Assembly (NCBI GenBank): GCA_034432375.1
Contig: DAOUCA010000101.1
Span: 86,398 to 150,397, forward strand
From: JAHBVH01 sp034432375
Lineage (GTDB): Bacteria; Chloroflexota; Anaerolineae; Caldilineales; Caldilineaceae
Direction of reading: 5' to 3'
DNA: 64,000 bases
The stretch's first letter is position 1. Every line of letters starts with the position of its first letter. Shown here piece after piece: positions 53,289-62,262 of the stretch. The position numbers and the translations under genes were made by a program. Under the pieces are notes generated by a model that worked only from the letters and a program-made list of their open reading frames with translations, was not told where the DNA came from and did no database searches.

Positions 53289-53309
53289 TTGTCTCGTACT
53301 GCTACCGCT

Positions 53310-54530
53310 CTACTGCTGAACAACTGGCAAGTTAATGACGGGAGTATCGCTTGTAAAGTAGCGGCTGTTGACCCAGCCGATGGTGCCGTCAGCAAGGCGG
53401 ACCTGTACCCAAATCCCCGCCGGCGCTCGCCCCAGATAGTCAACCACTTCGCCGTTGGCAATAATGGTCACGCGGCCATATTGAATGGCTGGTCCTTGGC
53501 GCACATTGAGATAGCGCGCCCCGCTCATGGTCGCCGTCGGCATATCACCGTCAATGGGAGTCGTTGCCGTGGGCGCAGGGACGGTAATGGGCGTTGGTGT
53601 GGTGATGATCGGCTCAAGCTGCCGCCAGGTAAGGGCAATCCGTGCCTCGCCCGTGTTTTCAAAGTACTCCACCCGCACGGGGGTTGGCCCACCGCGTACC
53701 GGAACAATCGTCTCCACCGTGTGGGTCGCCTGCACGGTCCACTCATTGATCACCAGCGTTCCATCCACCCAAACACGCACACCATCATCGGCGGTGGCCG
53801 TAAATTGATAGCGACCCGGCGTCAAGGCCAAGGTGCGAGTCCAACGCACGGACAAGCGATCGTTGCCGAGGGCATTGCTGTCGGGTGAGCCAACGCCCCA
53901 ATCAAAGTTGAGGTCGGCGTCATTGCGTTCAAAAGCGATCTGCGTCAAATCGGTATCGGCAAAATATTCCCCGCGCCAGAGGTTAACTGGTGCCCCGACC
54001 GCCGAAGTGGTTGTGGGCAGCGCAGCCGGTTCACTCTGGTCAATGCGCTGCCAGTTGAGGCTGATCGACGCCTCGCCTGTATTTTCAAAGTAGTCGAGCC
54101 GCAACGCCACCGGACCGCCATTGAGCGTGGTTTGGGCGGTAAAGATTTCGGCGGACTGTACCGTCCAGGCATCGATCAACCTGTTGCCATCGACCCACAG
54201 CCGCGCCCCATCATCGGCGCGCACGGTGAATTCATAATGCCCGGCGGGCAAGGTGAGCGTGGTTTGCCAGCGTGCCGAAAAGCGGTTGCTGGGCAGGCCG
54301 GTATCTGCCGGCGCGCCATCGCCCCAATCATCATTGGGGGTTGGCTCGGTGCGGGTCACGACGGGGTCACCCGCCAACGTCGCATTGTCCCAATATTGGG
54401 CTTGCCACTGGGCCTCGGCCACACTTTGGGCATGGATCAGTGGGGGGTGGAGCAGTGGTAGGCCAATGGCGACCACAACCAAAATTGCAGTGGCCATTTG
54501 GTACCATCTCGTTTGTAAAACAGATTGCAT
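53310..54530 (-). CDS. Secreted protein with two PA14 domains and an SH3-like domain
   Basis: A 406-residue exported protein. After a signal segment (ATAILVVVAIGLPLLHPPL) come two PA14 domains, each with the YFENTGEA-x-I-x-L-x-W ending (LRLDYFENTGEASISLNW and VRVEYFENTGEARIALTW). A Thr/Pro linker leads to an SH3b-like domain (GARYLNVRQGPAIQYGRV). PA14 domains often bind carbohydrate. The C-terminus is INLPVVQQ. The start at 54530 (MQSVLQTRWYQ) is favoured over an upstream in-frame ATG. Probably a cell-surface carbohydrate-binding protein. Confidence 0.86.
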   Translation of the reverse strand: MQSVLQTRWYQMATAILVVVAIGLPLLHPPLIHAQSVAEAQWQAQYWDNATLAGDPVVTRTEPTPNDDWGDGAPADTGLPSNRFSARWQTTLTLPAGHYEFTVRADDGARLWVDGNRLIDAWTVQSAEIFTAQTTLNGGPVALRLDYFENTGEASISLNWQRIDQSEPAALPTTTSAVGAPVNLWRGEYFADTDLTQIAFERNDADLNFDWGVGSPDSNALGNDRLSVRWTRTLALTPGRYQFTATADDGVRVWVDGTLVINEWTVQATHTVETIVPVRGGPTPVRVEYFENTGEARIALTWRQLEPIITTPTPITVPAPTATTPIDGDMPTATMSGARYLNVRQGPAIQYGRVTIIANGEVVDYLGRAPAGIWVQVRLADGTIGWVNSRYFTSDTPVINLPVVQQ

Positions 54531-54595
54531 TGTACTTTTCCCTTTCGCAATGGCGACGTGGCCCAACGGCCGCGTCCGCTCTCTTTTCGGTAACA

Positions 54596-54669
54596 CCGCA
54601 GGTGCGTCGCGCTGCTCTTAAAGAGGTTTGTCCGGCACTTTTCCTATGAGCAGTGCGACGCACCTGCGG
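54596..54669. repeat. Long hairpin in a divergent intergenic region
   Basis: A 22-bp near-perfect stem (CCGCAGGTGCGTCGCGCTGC with GCAGTGCGACGCACCTGCGG) encloses a 30-base loop. It sits between two divergent exported-protein genes. The rest of the 332-base gap shows no gene. Confidence 0.75.
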
Positions 54670-54862
54670 CCTGCTGTATGCTCGAGCAGCGATGACCCTA
54701 CCTTATGCAATCTCCCGCCTCTATCCTATAGGTTGTTACACAAAGAAGAGCTATAAGCTGTGTCTGCAATTTGTATAGCGATATAGAAAAAGTTTGTAAA
54801 TCATTTTGTAGAATAAATGGTAGCATCAAAAATGAAGAAGGATTGCGGGAAAGGAGCCGCTT

Positions 54863-55729
54863 ATGACTCAATCCACCGTTACCCATACTATTGCATGGTT
54901 GAAGCACCTTCCCTCAGCCTCACAGAGGAATGCATTGCAACCCATATCAATCTATCGAGTTCCCCATCTGAGCTTCTTTAAAGAGGCAAGACGTTCGCCG
55001 GCCACTGCCGAGCGTAACAGCGAAGGCTTTCGCCCGCTGCACCCGATCATCATCTTGGGAAACCGCTATCTGATCACTGCGCGCCGGCGCCATGAGCGTC
55101 TTTTGAGCCAGAGTGTCAATATTTTTGCATTGCTCCTGCTGCTGTTTTTGTTGATCATCTTCTCGATCGACTCGGCTGCCGCCCAAGCTGTGCCACCCAC
55201 GGCATCCACCGCGGCTGCCGCAGATGAATTGGGGCGCAATCTGGCGCGCACAGCCCCATCCCGTGCCCCGCGCTACCTGCTGCAAGAGCAAATTTCGGCG
55301 GCACAGGTGCATACGGTGGTGGAATTGCCGGCGGTCGCCGATAGTTATATTGCCTCGGCGCGCCCCGACCAGAACTTTGGCAGTGATTCGCTCTATCTGG
55401 GGTACAGTCAGTTGGGCGATGGCTTTGGCGCGGAACGCTTTGTCGTGCGCTTTGACATTGCCGCCAATATTCCTGCCAATGCCACCATCAACAGCGCTCG
55501 TCTGCGCTTGCGCCTTGCCTTCTCTAGCCCCACCGATGACACGGCCATGCCGGCCATCTTGCGCCGGTTGGCCTCGCACTGGAATGAAGCAACGGTCACC
55601 TGGAACCGCGAACCGTCGTGGACGGATATCGATGATCGTACCAGCGTTGGCAGCGCATTGGATTGGTACGCGTGGGAGGTGCGCGACCAAGTCGCCGGCT
55701 GGGTTACAGGCACGCCCAATTATGGGTAG
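54863..55729 (+). CDS. N-terminal part of a frameshifted DNRLRE-domain exported protein
   Basis: About 288 residues. After a hydrophobic export segment near 90-110 (LLLFLLIIFSIDSAAAQA) comes a DNRLRE/CBM96-type domain (LPAVADSYIASARPDQNFGS, FVVRFDIAANIPANATINSA). The frame ends at TAG 55727-55729 after GTPNYG. The same domain continues in the next frame with VEIIGDERVQERERAFYS. A one-base deletion in a G run near 55728 explains this. The DNRLRE module is often found in surface proteins. AAAGGAG precedes the ATG. Confidence 0.78.
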   Translation: MTQSTVTHTIAWLKHLPSASQRNALQPISIYRVPHLSFFKEARRSPATAERNSEGFRPLHPIIILGNRYLITARRRHERLLSQSVNIFALLLLLFLLIIFSIDSAAAQAVPPTASTAAAADELGRNLARTAPSRAPRYLLQEQISAAQVHTVVELPAVADSYIASARPDQNFGSDSLYLGYSQLGDGFGAERFVVRFDIAANIPANATINSARLRLRLAFSSPTDDTAMPAILRRLASHWNEATVTWNREPSWTDIDDRTSVGSALDWYAWEVRDQVAGWVTGTPNYG

Positions 55730-56484
55730 AGATCATTGGGGACGAACGGGTACAAGAGCGCGAACGGGCCTTTTATTCGCGTGAGACCAACACCGATTTC
55801 TTCCCACGCCTGGTCGTCGACTACACCGTGGTGCAGGATGATGAGCCGCCAAATATTACTGTTGATCCGCTGCCGACCTATGTTGGTCGCAACTTTGTCG
55901 TCTCCTGGAGCGGCAACGATCCGGGCGATGCGGGGATTGCCTATTATGATGTGCAATATCGCATTAATGAGGGCGATTGGGTGGATTGGTTAAGTGGGGT
56001 GGAGACGACTGTCGAAGAATTTCCCAATGGGCAGAATGGCCGCTACTATCAATTTCGTGCCCGCGGCGTCGATGAAGCCGGCAATGTTGAACCCTTTGGC
56101 GACCCGGAAGCGGCTACCACCGTTGACACCCAACCACCAACGGCGACGATGCTGCCGCTGCCGGCGGTGATCGGCGTTAGCGGCTTACCTGTTAGCTGGC
56201 AAGGTACGGACAACAACGGCTCTGGGATTCAATATTATGATGTGCGCTATCGCATCAACGAAGGCGAGTGGATTCTCTGGCAGCAACAGACCCCGGAGAC
56301 AAGTGCCTTCTTTTCGGCCCCGATCGATGGTGTGTATGGCTTTGAGGTACGGGCCGTTGATAACCGCGGGATGGTTGAATCCTTCCAGGGCGAGGAAGCA
56401 AGCACAGCTGTCGACACCGAAGCCCCTTTCTTACAGATACAGGCTTGGCTTCCCTTAGTCCGGCACCACGAGCCGGTGCGCTAA
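55720..56484 (+). CDS. C-terminal part of the frameshifted DNRLRE protein with Fn3/Ig-like modules
   Basis: About 250 residues in the +1-shifted frame, starting near 55720 (LWVEIIGDERVQ). The end of the DNRLRE domain is followed by two similar Ig/Fn3-like modules (YYDVQYRINEGDWVDWLSGV and YYDVRYRINEGEWILWQQQT). The end is IQAWLPLVRHHEPVR. Together with the preceding part it forms an exported surface protein of about 540 residues. Confidence 0.75.
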   Translation, partial: LWVEIIGDERVQERERAFYSRETNTDFFPRLVVDYTVVQDDEPPNITVDPLPTYVGRNFVVSWSGNDPGDAGIAYYDVQYRINEGDWVDWLSGVETTVEEFPNGQNGRYYQFRARGVDEAGNVEPFGDPEAATTVDTQPPTATMLPLPAVIGVSGLPVSWQGTDNNGSGIQYYDVRYRINEGEWILWQQQTPETSAFFSAPIDGVYGFEVRAVDNRGMVESFQGEEASTAVDTEAPFLQIQAWLPLVRHHEPVR

Positions 56485-56981
56485 GCGTCGGCCTTTGCAT
56501 ACCAGAGTAAGGCTTATCCTGCAAGGCGTAGAAAGAGTACTTTTAAAATAAATAGGGTTCTTCCAGAATTTAGGGGGTTGACACCGCTGCGCCAAATGGG
56601 CACCCAAACCAGCGGCTGCTATGTAGATATTCCACCCAGAGGGTACCCGAAATGGGTTTTGCCAATCAGGCACCTGTTTCAGCAGGTGCTCCCAGTGGCA
56701 ACCCCCTGAGATCCAAATGAGCCGAAACAGGATCGATCGTAGGTCACTCTTATAGAGTGACAAATGCGCATCAAAGCACCGCTGTCACTCTTATAGAGTG
56801 ACCTACCAATGTCAACCCCCTGAGATCCGACAGAGCCATCAATAGGATGAGACCTTGTCATTCCTGCGCAGGCAGGAATCCACTGTGTACACCTTCGCGT
56901 CTGTCAGAAACGCCGGAAGGTGTACACAGTTTTGAAGTTGACTCGAGTATAACCCTCTGAGATCCGGTTGAACGATAATTT
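56485..56981. repeat. Repeat-dense intergenic block
   Basis: No gene is supported. CAACCCCCTGAGATCC recurs at 56699-56714 and 56813-56828, with a diverged copy at 56951-56965 and a related site near 56563-56584. A nested palindrome made of two facing copies of GTCACTCTTATAGAGTGAC occupies 56739-56806. A REP-type CCTGCGCAGGCAGG repeat is at 56857-56881, and a GTGTACACCTTC inverted pair follows at 56884-56928. Confidence 0.8.
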
Positions 56982-58547
56982 TTAAGTGGGTTCGCTGACC
57001 CAGTGCAAGGGCTGCGCATGGGGATGGCTGATGTGAATTTCACCAGTAAAGACAACATCGGCATCAAAGCAAATATCGCCTTCGACCGTAAAGCACGCAC
57101 AGTTCACCAGCGAAGGTGCGCCGTGGGGGAAGCGCGCTTGCAAGTCGGCAAAAAGCCCATAAAAGCGCTTATCCAGTTCCACGGTGGGCGGCTCTTCACT
57201 GGGGCGTTCGGGGTTGAGCCGAATCTGGTAATCGGCATCGAGCACATAGGCGTCCGACCAGAGTGCCAACAGGTCGTTGGTGCTCTTGACGGGCAAAAAG
57301 CGATTGCGTTCAATCTGCAGCGCCTGTGCATTGGGAAAGAGCGCAATCGCATGGCCCATCGCCGTCTCGAGTTGGTAAACCCCGGGCGACTCGGGATCGG
57401 TAGGGTCGACCGGCTTTTTGTTGCGGATTAACGGGAGATCGAGTACGCCCTCTTGTTCTTGCAGCAGCGTCTGAAGCGTTGGCAGATGAACCCACAGATT
57501 GTTTGTATTGAAGTAGGCGTAGCGCTTAATATTCTGAAAGTCCTCCATTTCTTCTGGAGGACACTGCGCGACTTCGCGTAGAATCAATCCTTGTTCGGCA
57601 TTTTGTGCCAAATGGCCTCCCTTGCGATCGGCAGCCGTTCGTTTGGCTACCTCCATGAGAAAAGGCACTTTGTTGGCGGCAAAATAACCGAGAATATCGA
57701 GATCAACGGTAGCACCTAAATTGTCGGCGTTGCTGATAAAGGCGTAGGTATAGCCGGCTGTTAAGAGCTGCTGCAACATGCCACTGGTCTGTAAGGCCAG
57801 ATAGAGATCGCCGTGGCCAGGGGGGCACCACTCAAGTTGGCGATTTTCCGACCACGAGACTGCCCCAAGGTCATCCTGCCAGATTTTGGGGATACGATGT
57901 TGCATAAAATCATAGGGAACTGCTTGGGTCAAGTCTGGATAGTGCGCAAGCGCCTCTGCAGATGCTTGCTGCGTATTAAAGCTATTCATGAGGATCAAAG
58001 GTAAATCAACCTCATGGCTTTGGCGCAGATACAGAATCTGCCGCACAATGATATCGAGGAAGGATAAACCCTCCTTGACAGTGATCAAGGATTTTGGTCC
58101 CTCCATGCCCATTGTGGTGCCAAGACCACCGTTGAGCTTGATCACCGCTGTCTGCGCCAGGGCAGCCTTCCCGGCGTCGGCATAGGAGCTAAGCTCAGCC
58201 ACCGTGGGCAAACTTTCAACCGGTTGTGCCGCTTGGCAATCAATAAAGCCCGTTTCGCCCCGATATAATTGTGTATAGTAGTGACGAAACATGCGGATCG
58301 CGGCTGCCGGTAGCCCCGCTTCGACCATCTTGTTGGCAAAGGGTGCAAAGGCTTGCTCCACCGATTGATTGCTGGTGCGATTTTGCGGTAAGGCTACGTT
58401 CTTGTTTGTAAAGGATGACGTTGTTGCGGCTGATGTTGCTTGCGAAGGTGAATTGACGGGCGCGTAGTTTGCGGGGGCGGATGTTGCAAATGCGCTTTGG
58501 CTATTCATCTGCTTTTCTGCTTGGGGTGTTGATGTAAACATTTCCAT
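56982..58547 (-). CDS. UTP-glucose-1-phosphate uridylyltransferase (UDPGP type 1)
   Basis: A 521-residue enzyme of the eukaryote-like UDPGP family. The nucleotide-binding loop KLNGGLGTTMGMEGPKSLI is near residue 137, followed by WCPPGHGDLYLAL and FISNADNLGATVD, the sugar/nucleotide-binding segments. The N-terminal 55 residues are Ser/Thr/Asn-rich and look disordered. It makes UDP-glucose from UTP and glucose-1-phosphate for polysaccharide or trehalose synthesis. No good ribosome-binding site precedes the listed ATG, so the start may be internal. Confidence 0.9.
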   Translation of the reverse strand: MEMFTSTPQAEKQMNSQSAFATSAPANYAPVNSPSQATSAATTSSFTNKNVALPQNRTSNQSVEQAFAPFANKMVEAGLPAAAIRMFRHYYTQLYRGETGFIDCQAAQPVESLPTVAELSSYADAGKAALAQTAVIKLNGGLGTTMGMEGPKSLITVKEGLSFLDIIVRQILYLRQSHEVDLPLILMNSFNTQQASAEALAHYPDLTQAVPYDFMQHRIPKIWQDDLGAVSWSENRQLEWCPPGHGDLYLALQTSGMLQQLLTAGYTYAFISNADNLGATVDLDILGYFAANKVPFLMEVAKRTAADRKGGHLAQNAEQGLILREVAQCPPEEMEDFQNIKRYAYFNTNNLWVHLPTLQTLLQEQEGVLDLPLIRNKKPVDPTDPESPGVYQLETAMGHAIALFPNAQALQIERNRFLPVKSTNDLLALWSDAYVLDADYQIRLNPERPSEEPPTVELDKRFYGLFADLQARFPHGAPSLVNCACFTVEGDICFDADVVFTGEIHISHPHAQPLHWVSEPT

Positions 58548-58562
58548 AGGGTTTATCGTTGT

Positions 58563-58713
58563 GGGGACTTACGTGAAATGCTGGTTAAATAACTTCTTGG
58601 GGTATTGAAACTGTTATCTGGCTGCTTAATTTTTAGAAATCCCTGACTGTTCATACTCGTGTGGTGATTTCTAAAAATTAAATGTTCGCAGCACTAGGCG
58701 TTACGTAAGTCCT
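58563..58713 (+). repeat. Possible MITE-like element, copy E, carrying a nested hairpin
   Basis: Outer ends GGGACTTACGT and ACGTAAGTCC enclose a diverged core (GCTGGTTAAATAAC, GTATTGAAAC). The TTTAGAAATC hairpin (58626-58681), which also occurs alone at 27138-27194, lies inside it. This looks like one element inserted in another. Confidence 0.55.
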
Positions 58714-58720
58714 GATGAAA

Positions 58721-58755
58721 CAGAGGTTCGACTGTAAAAAATAGTCGAACCTCTG
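58721..58755 (-). terminator. Terminator of the S1-domain gene
   Basis: A perfect 13-bp stem (CAGAGGTTCGACT/AGTCGAACCTCTG) with a 9-base loop lies just after the stop codon of the minus-strand gene. A short T run follows on that strand. Confidence 0.65.
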
Positions 58756-58769
58756 GAAATTGCTAGCGG

Positions 58770-60110
58770 CTAATTTGATGCAATATCGGCGGGGATAGTC
58801 ACAGCATCGGTATGATCATTGGCGGAGGTAAGCGCTTCAGGATCCTGCTCTTCATTTGCTTGGTCAGCACGATGGGTCGAAAGCCATGCTGCTTCTTCGC
58901 TGGCTGCGACTTGACGTAGACTCAAGCCCAAGCGTTCTCGGTTACCATCAATAGAGATGATGCGTGCAACGACGGTATCGCCTGGTGCGAGCACGCGAAA
59001 GGCATTGCTTTCAGCGCCGTCACTCTGATCCGGGTGAAGCTCGCTGTTGTGGATGAGCCCTTCAATGCCCAGGGGAATGCGCACAAAGACACCAAAATCG
59101 GTGATGTTGGTAACCACCCCTTCAATCAGCGATCCTACTTCGTGAATCTCCGGTAACAGCTGCCAGGGATTGGGCATGGCTGCCTGTCGATTCAAGCGAA
59201 TGCGCCCCCGTTTGCTGTCAATTGCTTCTACCAAGACTTTGACTTCATCCCCAATTGCCAGCAATTCGGAGGGATGGTTCACATGGCGCCAATCGAGCTT
59301 AGAGATATGCACTAATCCGGTAATACCACCAAGATCAATAAAGGCCCCAAAGTCGGTGATATTTTCAACATGGCCAGTGACAATTTTGCCAGGCTCCAAG
59401 TCACGTAGCCGTTGCTCGCGCTGTTCTTCTTCTGCTTCTTTGGCAGACCAGACCAAACGTCGGCGGTTGTGATCAATTTCAATGATTTTTAGGGGCAGCG
59501 TTGTACCCATCATTGCTTGCTTACGCTGCAACATCTCTGTTTCATTGTGAATATATTTTAAAGAAGGTACATGCGAATTGGGAACAAAGCCAGTTAAACG
59601 GTGGTAATCAACCAAAAGACCACCACGGTTAAGACCACTCACCGGCAGCTCGACAATCTCACCACTGGTGAGTAATTCTTCGGCTTTTGCCCAATCTTGT
59701 TCTTCTAAACCGCGGCGGATCGATACTTCGAGTCGGTCGGTGCCGTTGGGGGTATGGGTAACGACAACTGGAAGCTGGAGACCAACAGCTAGGGTGCTGA
59801 GAAATTCTTCACCGAGCATATTGATCTCTTGTTGCGATACGATCGCATCGCGCTTGGCACCGATATCGATAAGGATGCCGTGACGGCCAATCCGCAGGAG
59901 TTCGCCTTGCATAACTTTGCCCCGTTGCGGCTCCTCTGGTAGGTACTGTTCTAACATGCTAGCAAACGACTCATCATCTGTATTAGCCGTTTCCAATTTG
60001 GGGTGGGATGGTGCCCGTAAGGAGGGATCGCTCTGTGTCGCTACTGTTGGCACAGGATTGGGCAACGTTTCCTCCTTTCTATCTTCTGCTCTATATATAC
60101 TTTCTGTCAT
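58770..60110 (-). CDS. S1 RNA-binding domain protein (ribosomal protein S1-like)
   Basis: A 446-residue protein with four S1 (OB-fold) domains, roughly at 60-135, 150-225, 235-310 and 325-400. The third and fourth are the clearest (VENITDFGAFIDLGGITGLV and VTNITDFGVFVRIPLGIEGL). It resembles bacterial S1 but with an acidic, disordered N-terminus and C-terminus. It probably binds mRNA during translation initiation or regulates it. The start at 60110 follows GGAGGA by eight bases; an ATG at 60125 overlaps that site. Confidence 0.88.
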   Translation of the reverse strand: MTESIYRAEDRKEETLPNPVPTVATQSDPSLRAPSHPKLETANTDDESFASMLEQYLPEEPQRGKVMQGELLRIGRHGILIDIGAKRDAIVSQQEINMLGEEFLSTLAVGLQLPVVVTHTPNGTDRLEVSIRRGLEEQDWAKAEELLTSGEIVELPVSGLNRGGLLVDYHRLTGFVPNSHVPSLKYIHNETEMLQRKQAMMGTTLPLKIIEIDHNRRRLVWSAKEAEEEQREQRLRDLEPGKIVTGHVENITDFGAFIDLGGITGLVHISKLDWRHVNHPSELLAIGDEVKVLVEAIDSKRGRIRLNRQAAMPNPWQLLPEIHEVGSLIEGVVTNITDFGVFVRIPLGIEGLIHNSELHPDQSDGAESNAFRVLAPGDTVVARIISIDGNRERLGLSLRQVAASEEAAWLSTHRADQANEEQDPEALTSANDHTDAVTIPADIASN

Positions 60111-60551
60111 AATTTCTTCCTCCATCGTTTGCGTAATGCAAATATAACTCTATATAAGATAAACTCTTTGCAATGGGTACGCCATCGATCTGGGTAGAGC
60201 AACTGTCACATAAAAGATATAGGTTGCTATGCCCTTATCGTTCTCCTATCGCGCTCTGTTGTATCTTTATAAAGTGTTGCCACAGGCAACGCCGCGCTCG
60301 TTTCTTTAACTTGACGAAACTAATTGGTTAATAGATCACGCCGAATTGTCAAAGTGACTTTCTGCTTCAATGATAGTGCCAGTGGTAGTGCCAGTCGCAA
60401 TGTCAATCCTCTTTGGCAAAAGTCCCCATTTTTCTTCCGATGTCAGCTTCTGTTCGCTCTCTGTTGTCAAATAGCGCCTCAGGTGAGCCCGCCTCGCTCT
60501 CACCACACCTAGAAACCACCGGTCTATAGGTGTGACTGGTAGGGATTTTAT

Positions 60552-60636
60552 CTATACTAGGAGTTACGCAGCATGCCGGTTGAGTAGGAAGCTTTTCACC
60601 GGATAGAAACCAGAGGCTGCGTAACCCCTATATAGT
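60552..60636 (+). repeat. MITE-like element, copy B
   Basis: Inverted ends GTTACGCAGC and GCTGCGTAAC (with further flanking match CTATA) enclose GCCGGTTGAGTAGGAAGC and ATAGAAACCAGAG. It matches copies A, C and D in order and spacing. Confidence 0.75.
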
Positions 60637-60744
60637 CAAGTACAAGAATCTTCTCTATCACTCTACTGTTGCTTATTTATATATGCAGTGAACTTGCTTG
60701 CTATCCTAATAGCAATACCTTCGCCAATTTCAGAAATTAGAGCC

Positions 60745-60813
60745 GTCATTCCTGCGCAGGCAGGAATCCATCTTCATGTTACACGAGTAGATTCCTGCCT
60801 GCGCAGGAATGAC
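60745..60813. repeat. REP-type palindrome (CCTGCGCAGGCAGG family)
   Basis: Perfect 24-base arms (60745-60768 and 60790-60813) with a 21-base loop. Single copies or diverged pairs are at 8964-9028 and 56857-56881. This word is widely dispersed among bacterial genomes. Confidence 0.88.
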
Positions 60814-61214
60814 ATCTGGAAATTTCCGCACGGCCTAAATAGACCAAGAGTTAACTCGGAGATTCTTCCGGGCAAAAAGCCGCCCTTCAGAATGACAGGA
60901 CTCTAGGCCTATTTACGCCGTTGCATACTAGCGCCTACGGATGATTTACTTTCTTGTAATGGCCTAAGTAAAAATAGATGCTGTAACCATACAAGAATTT
61001 CAGCTAAATTTCTATAGACAATGGCACAGTAATGAGGTACGTATCCAACGCTAAGCGACTTCAACTTGTAACTGATCTCTACACTCATTGTATGTAAAGG
61101 TCGGTTATCCCTATTTTCCGCCACGCTATAGTAGAGTAGAGTGCTATGAAGAGATGCCGAGGCTTTGGGCTAGCCGAGACTTTGGGCTAGAGCTCTTTTT
61201 GTTAATTTTGAGTA

Positions 61215-61283
61215 GGACGTACGCAGATCTTGGCTTCGATACGCAGAAAAACATGCTACTCAGCCAGCATTCTGCGTATGTCC
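61215..61283 (-). repeat. MITE-like element, copy D
   Basis: Ends GGACGTACGCAGA and TCTGCGTATGTCC are inverted repeats with one mismatch. The minus strand reads GCTGGCTGAGTAGC, then CTGCGTATCGAAGCCAAG, matching the other copies. Confidence 0.75.
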
Positions 61284-61396
61284 ACTTGATGTCAAACCGT
61301 GACCATTTTGACCATTCATCGCAAAGCTTACCGCATTTTGAAGCGTAATTTTGAAGCGTAATTTTGAAGCGTAATAAGAAAGAGAAGGAAATCCCT

Positions 61397-62188
61397 ATGA
61401 AAAAAGTTCACCAATTATCAATCTCTCTTGGCGTCTCCCTCCTGGTGCTAATCGGCTTGATCTTACTCACGCCACAGCAGTTGTTTGCGCAAAGTGAGAG
61501 CCCCGTCACCACCGAACCAACGCGATCGGTCAGTGTTTCAGGCACAGGCCAAAGCCAGATTCAGCCAGATATGGCAATGATTACCCTAGGTGTGGAGACC
61601 CAAGCAGAATCCGCGGGTGGTGCCTTAGAAGAGAACAACCAACAGATGCAGAGTTTGCTGCAAACCTTGATGGATAATGGCGTAGCGGAAGAAGATATCC
61701 AAACAGAGGCAGTACGTCTACAGCCCCAATATGCACAGCAAGCACCTGACGCACCACAACCTCCCACTCCCCAAAACGGCGCAACGGCGGCACAGAACCC
61801 AATTACCGGTTATCGTGCTGTGAATCTGGTACAAGTTCAAATACGAGATTTAACCACGTTGGGGAATTTGATCGACGCTGCGGTGCAGGCTGGTGGTAAC
61901 CAGATTTAGGGCATCAACTTTACTGTGAGCGACCCACAGGCGACGTTGAGCCAGGCGCGTGAAGCAGCCTGGACCGATGCGCAGCAAAAGGCCGAAGAAT
62001 TGGCTGCACTAGCTGGTGCAACGCTGGGGCCAGTATTGACTGTCAGTGAATTCAGCCAAACCCCATTGCCAGCGATTCAGGATACCCTTGCAATGAGTGC
62101 CGCCGCTGACAGTGTGCCCATTCAACCGGGAACACAACAACTGCAGATCAATCTCCAAGTGGTCTGGTCGTTAGAAACAGGGGAATAA
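61397..62188 (+). pseudogene. SIMPL-domain exported protein with an in-frame amber codon
   Basis: A SIMPL/DUF541-type periplasmic protein. After a signal peptide (SLGVSLLVLIGLILLTPQQL) come SVSVSGTGQSQIQPDMAMIT and a Gln/Pro-rich insert. At codon 171 a TAG (61907-61909) replaces an expected Gln or similar in GGNQI-x-GINFTVSDP, and the same frame continues to TAA at 62186-62188 (LQINLQVVWSLETGE). A C-to-T change in CAG would create it. AAGGA precedes the ATG at 61397. Either a null allele, an error, or amber read-through. Confidence 0.8.
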
Positions 62189-62217
62189 GAGCAATATTTG
62201 TTACTTCCGCGGCGTGG

Positions 62218-62262
62218 CAGTGAGTAGTGACAGTGAGTAGTGACAGTGAGTAGTGACAGTGG
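62218..62262. repeat. 13-bp tandem repeat
   Basis: Three and a half copies of CAGTGAGTAGTGA (62218-62230, 62231-62243, 62244-62256, partial at 62257). The tract ends exactly where similarity of the MgtC remnant begins, so it may mark a deletion joint. Confidence 0.85.

Larger units (their letters stand above)
60111..61396. other. Long non-coding interval with dispersed repeats
   Basis: This roughly 1.3-kb stretch has no convincing gene. It carries MITE-like copies B (60552-60636) and D (61215-61283) and a REP palindrome at 60745-60813. Short frames inside it lack family similarity. Confidence 0.6.

Noticed and set aside
60111..61396. Small frames in the gap before the SIMPL gene
   Set aside because: They overlap dispersed repeats and show neither conserved motifs nor start signals.
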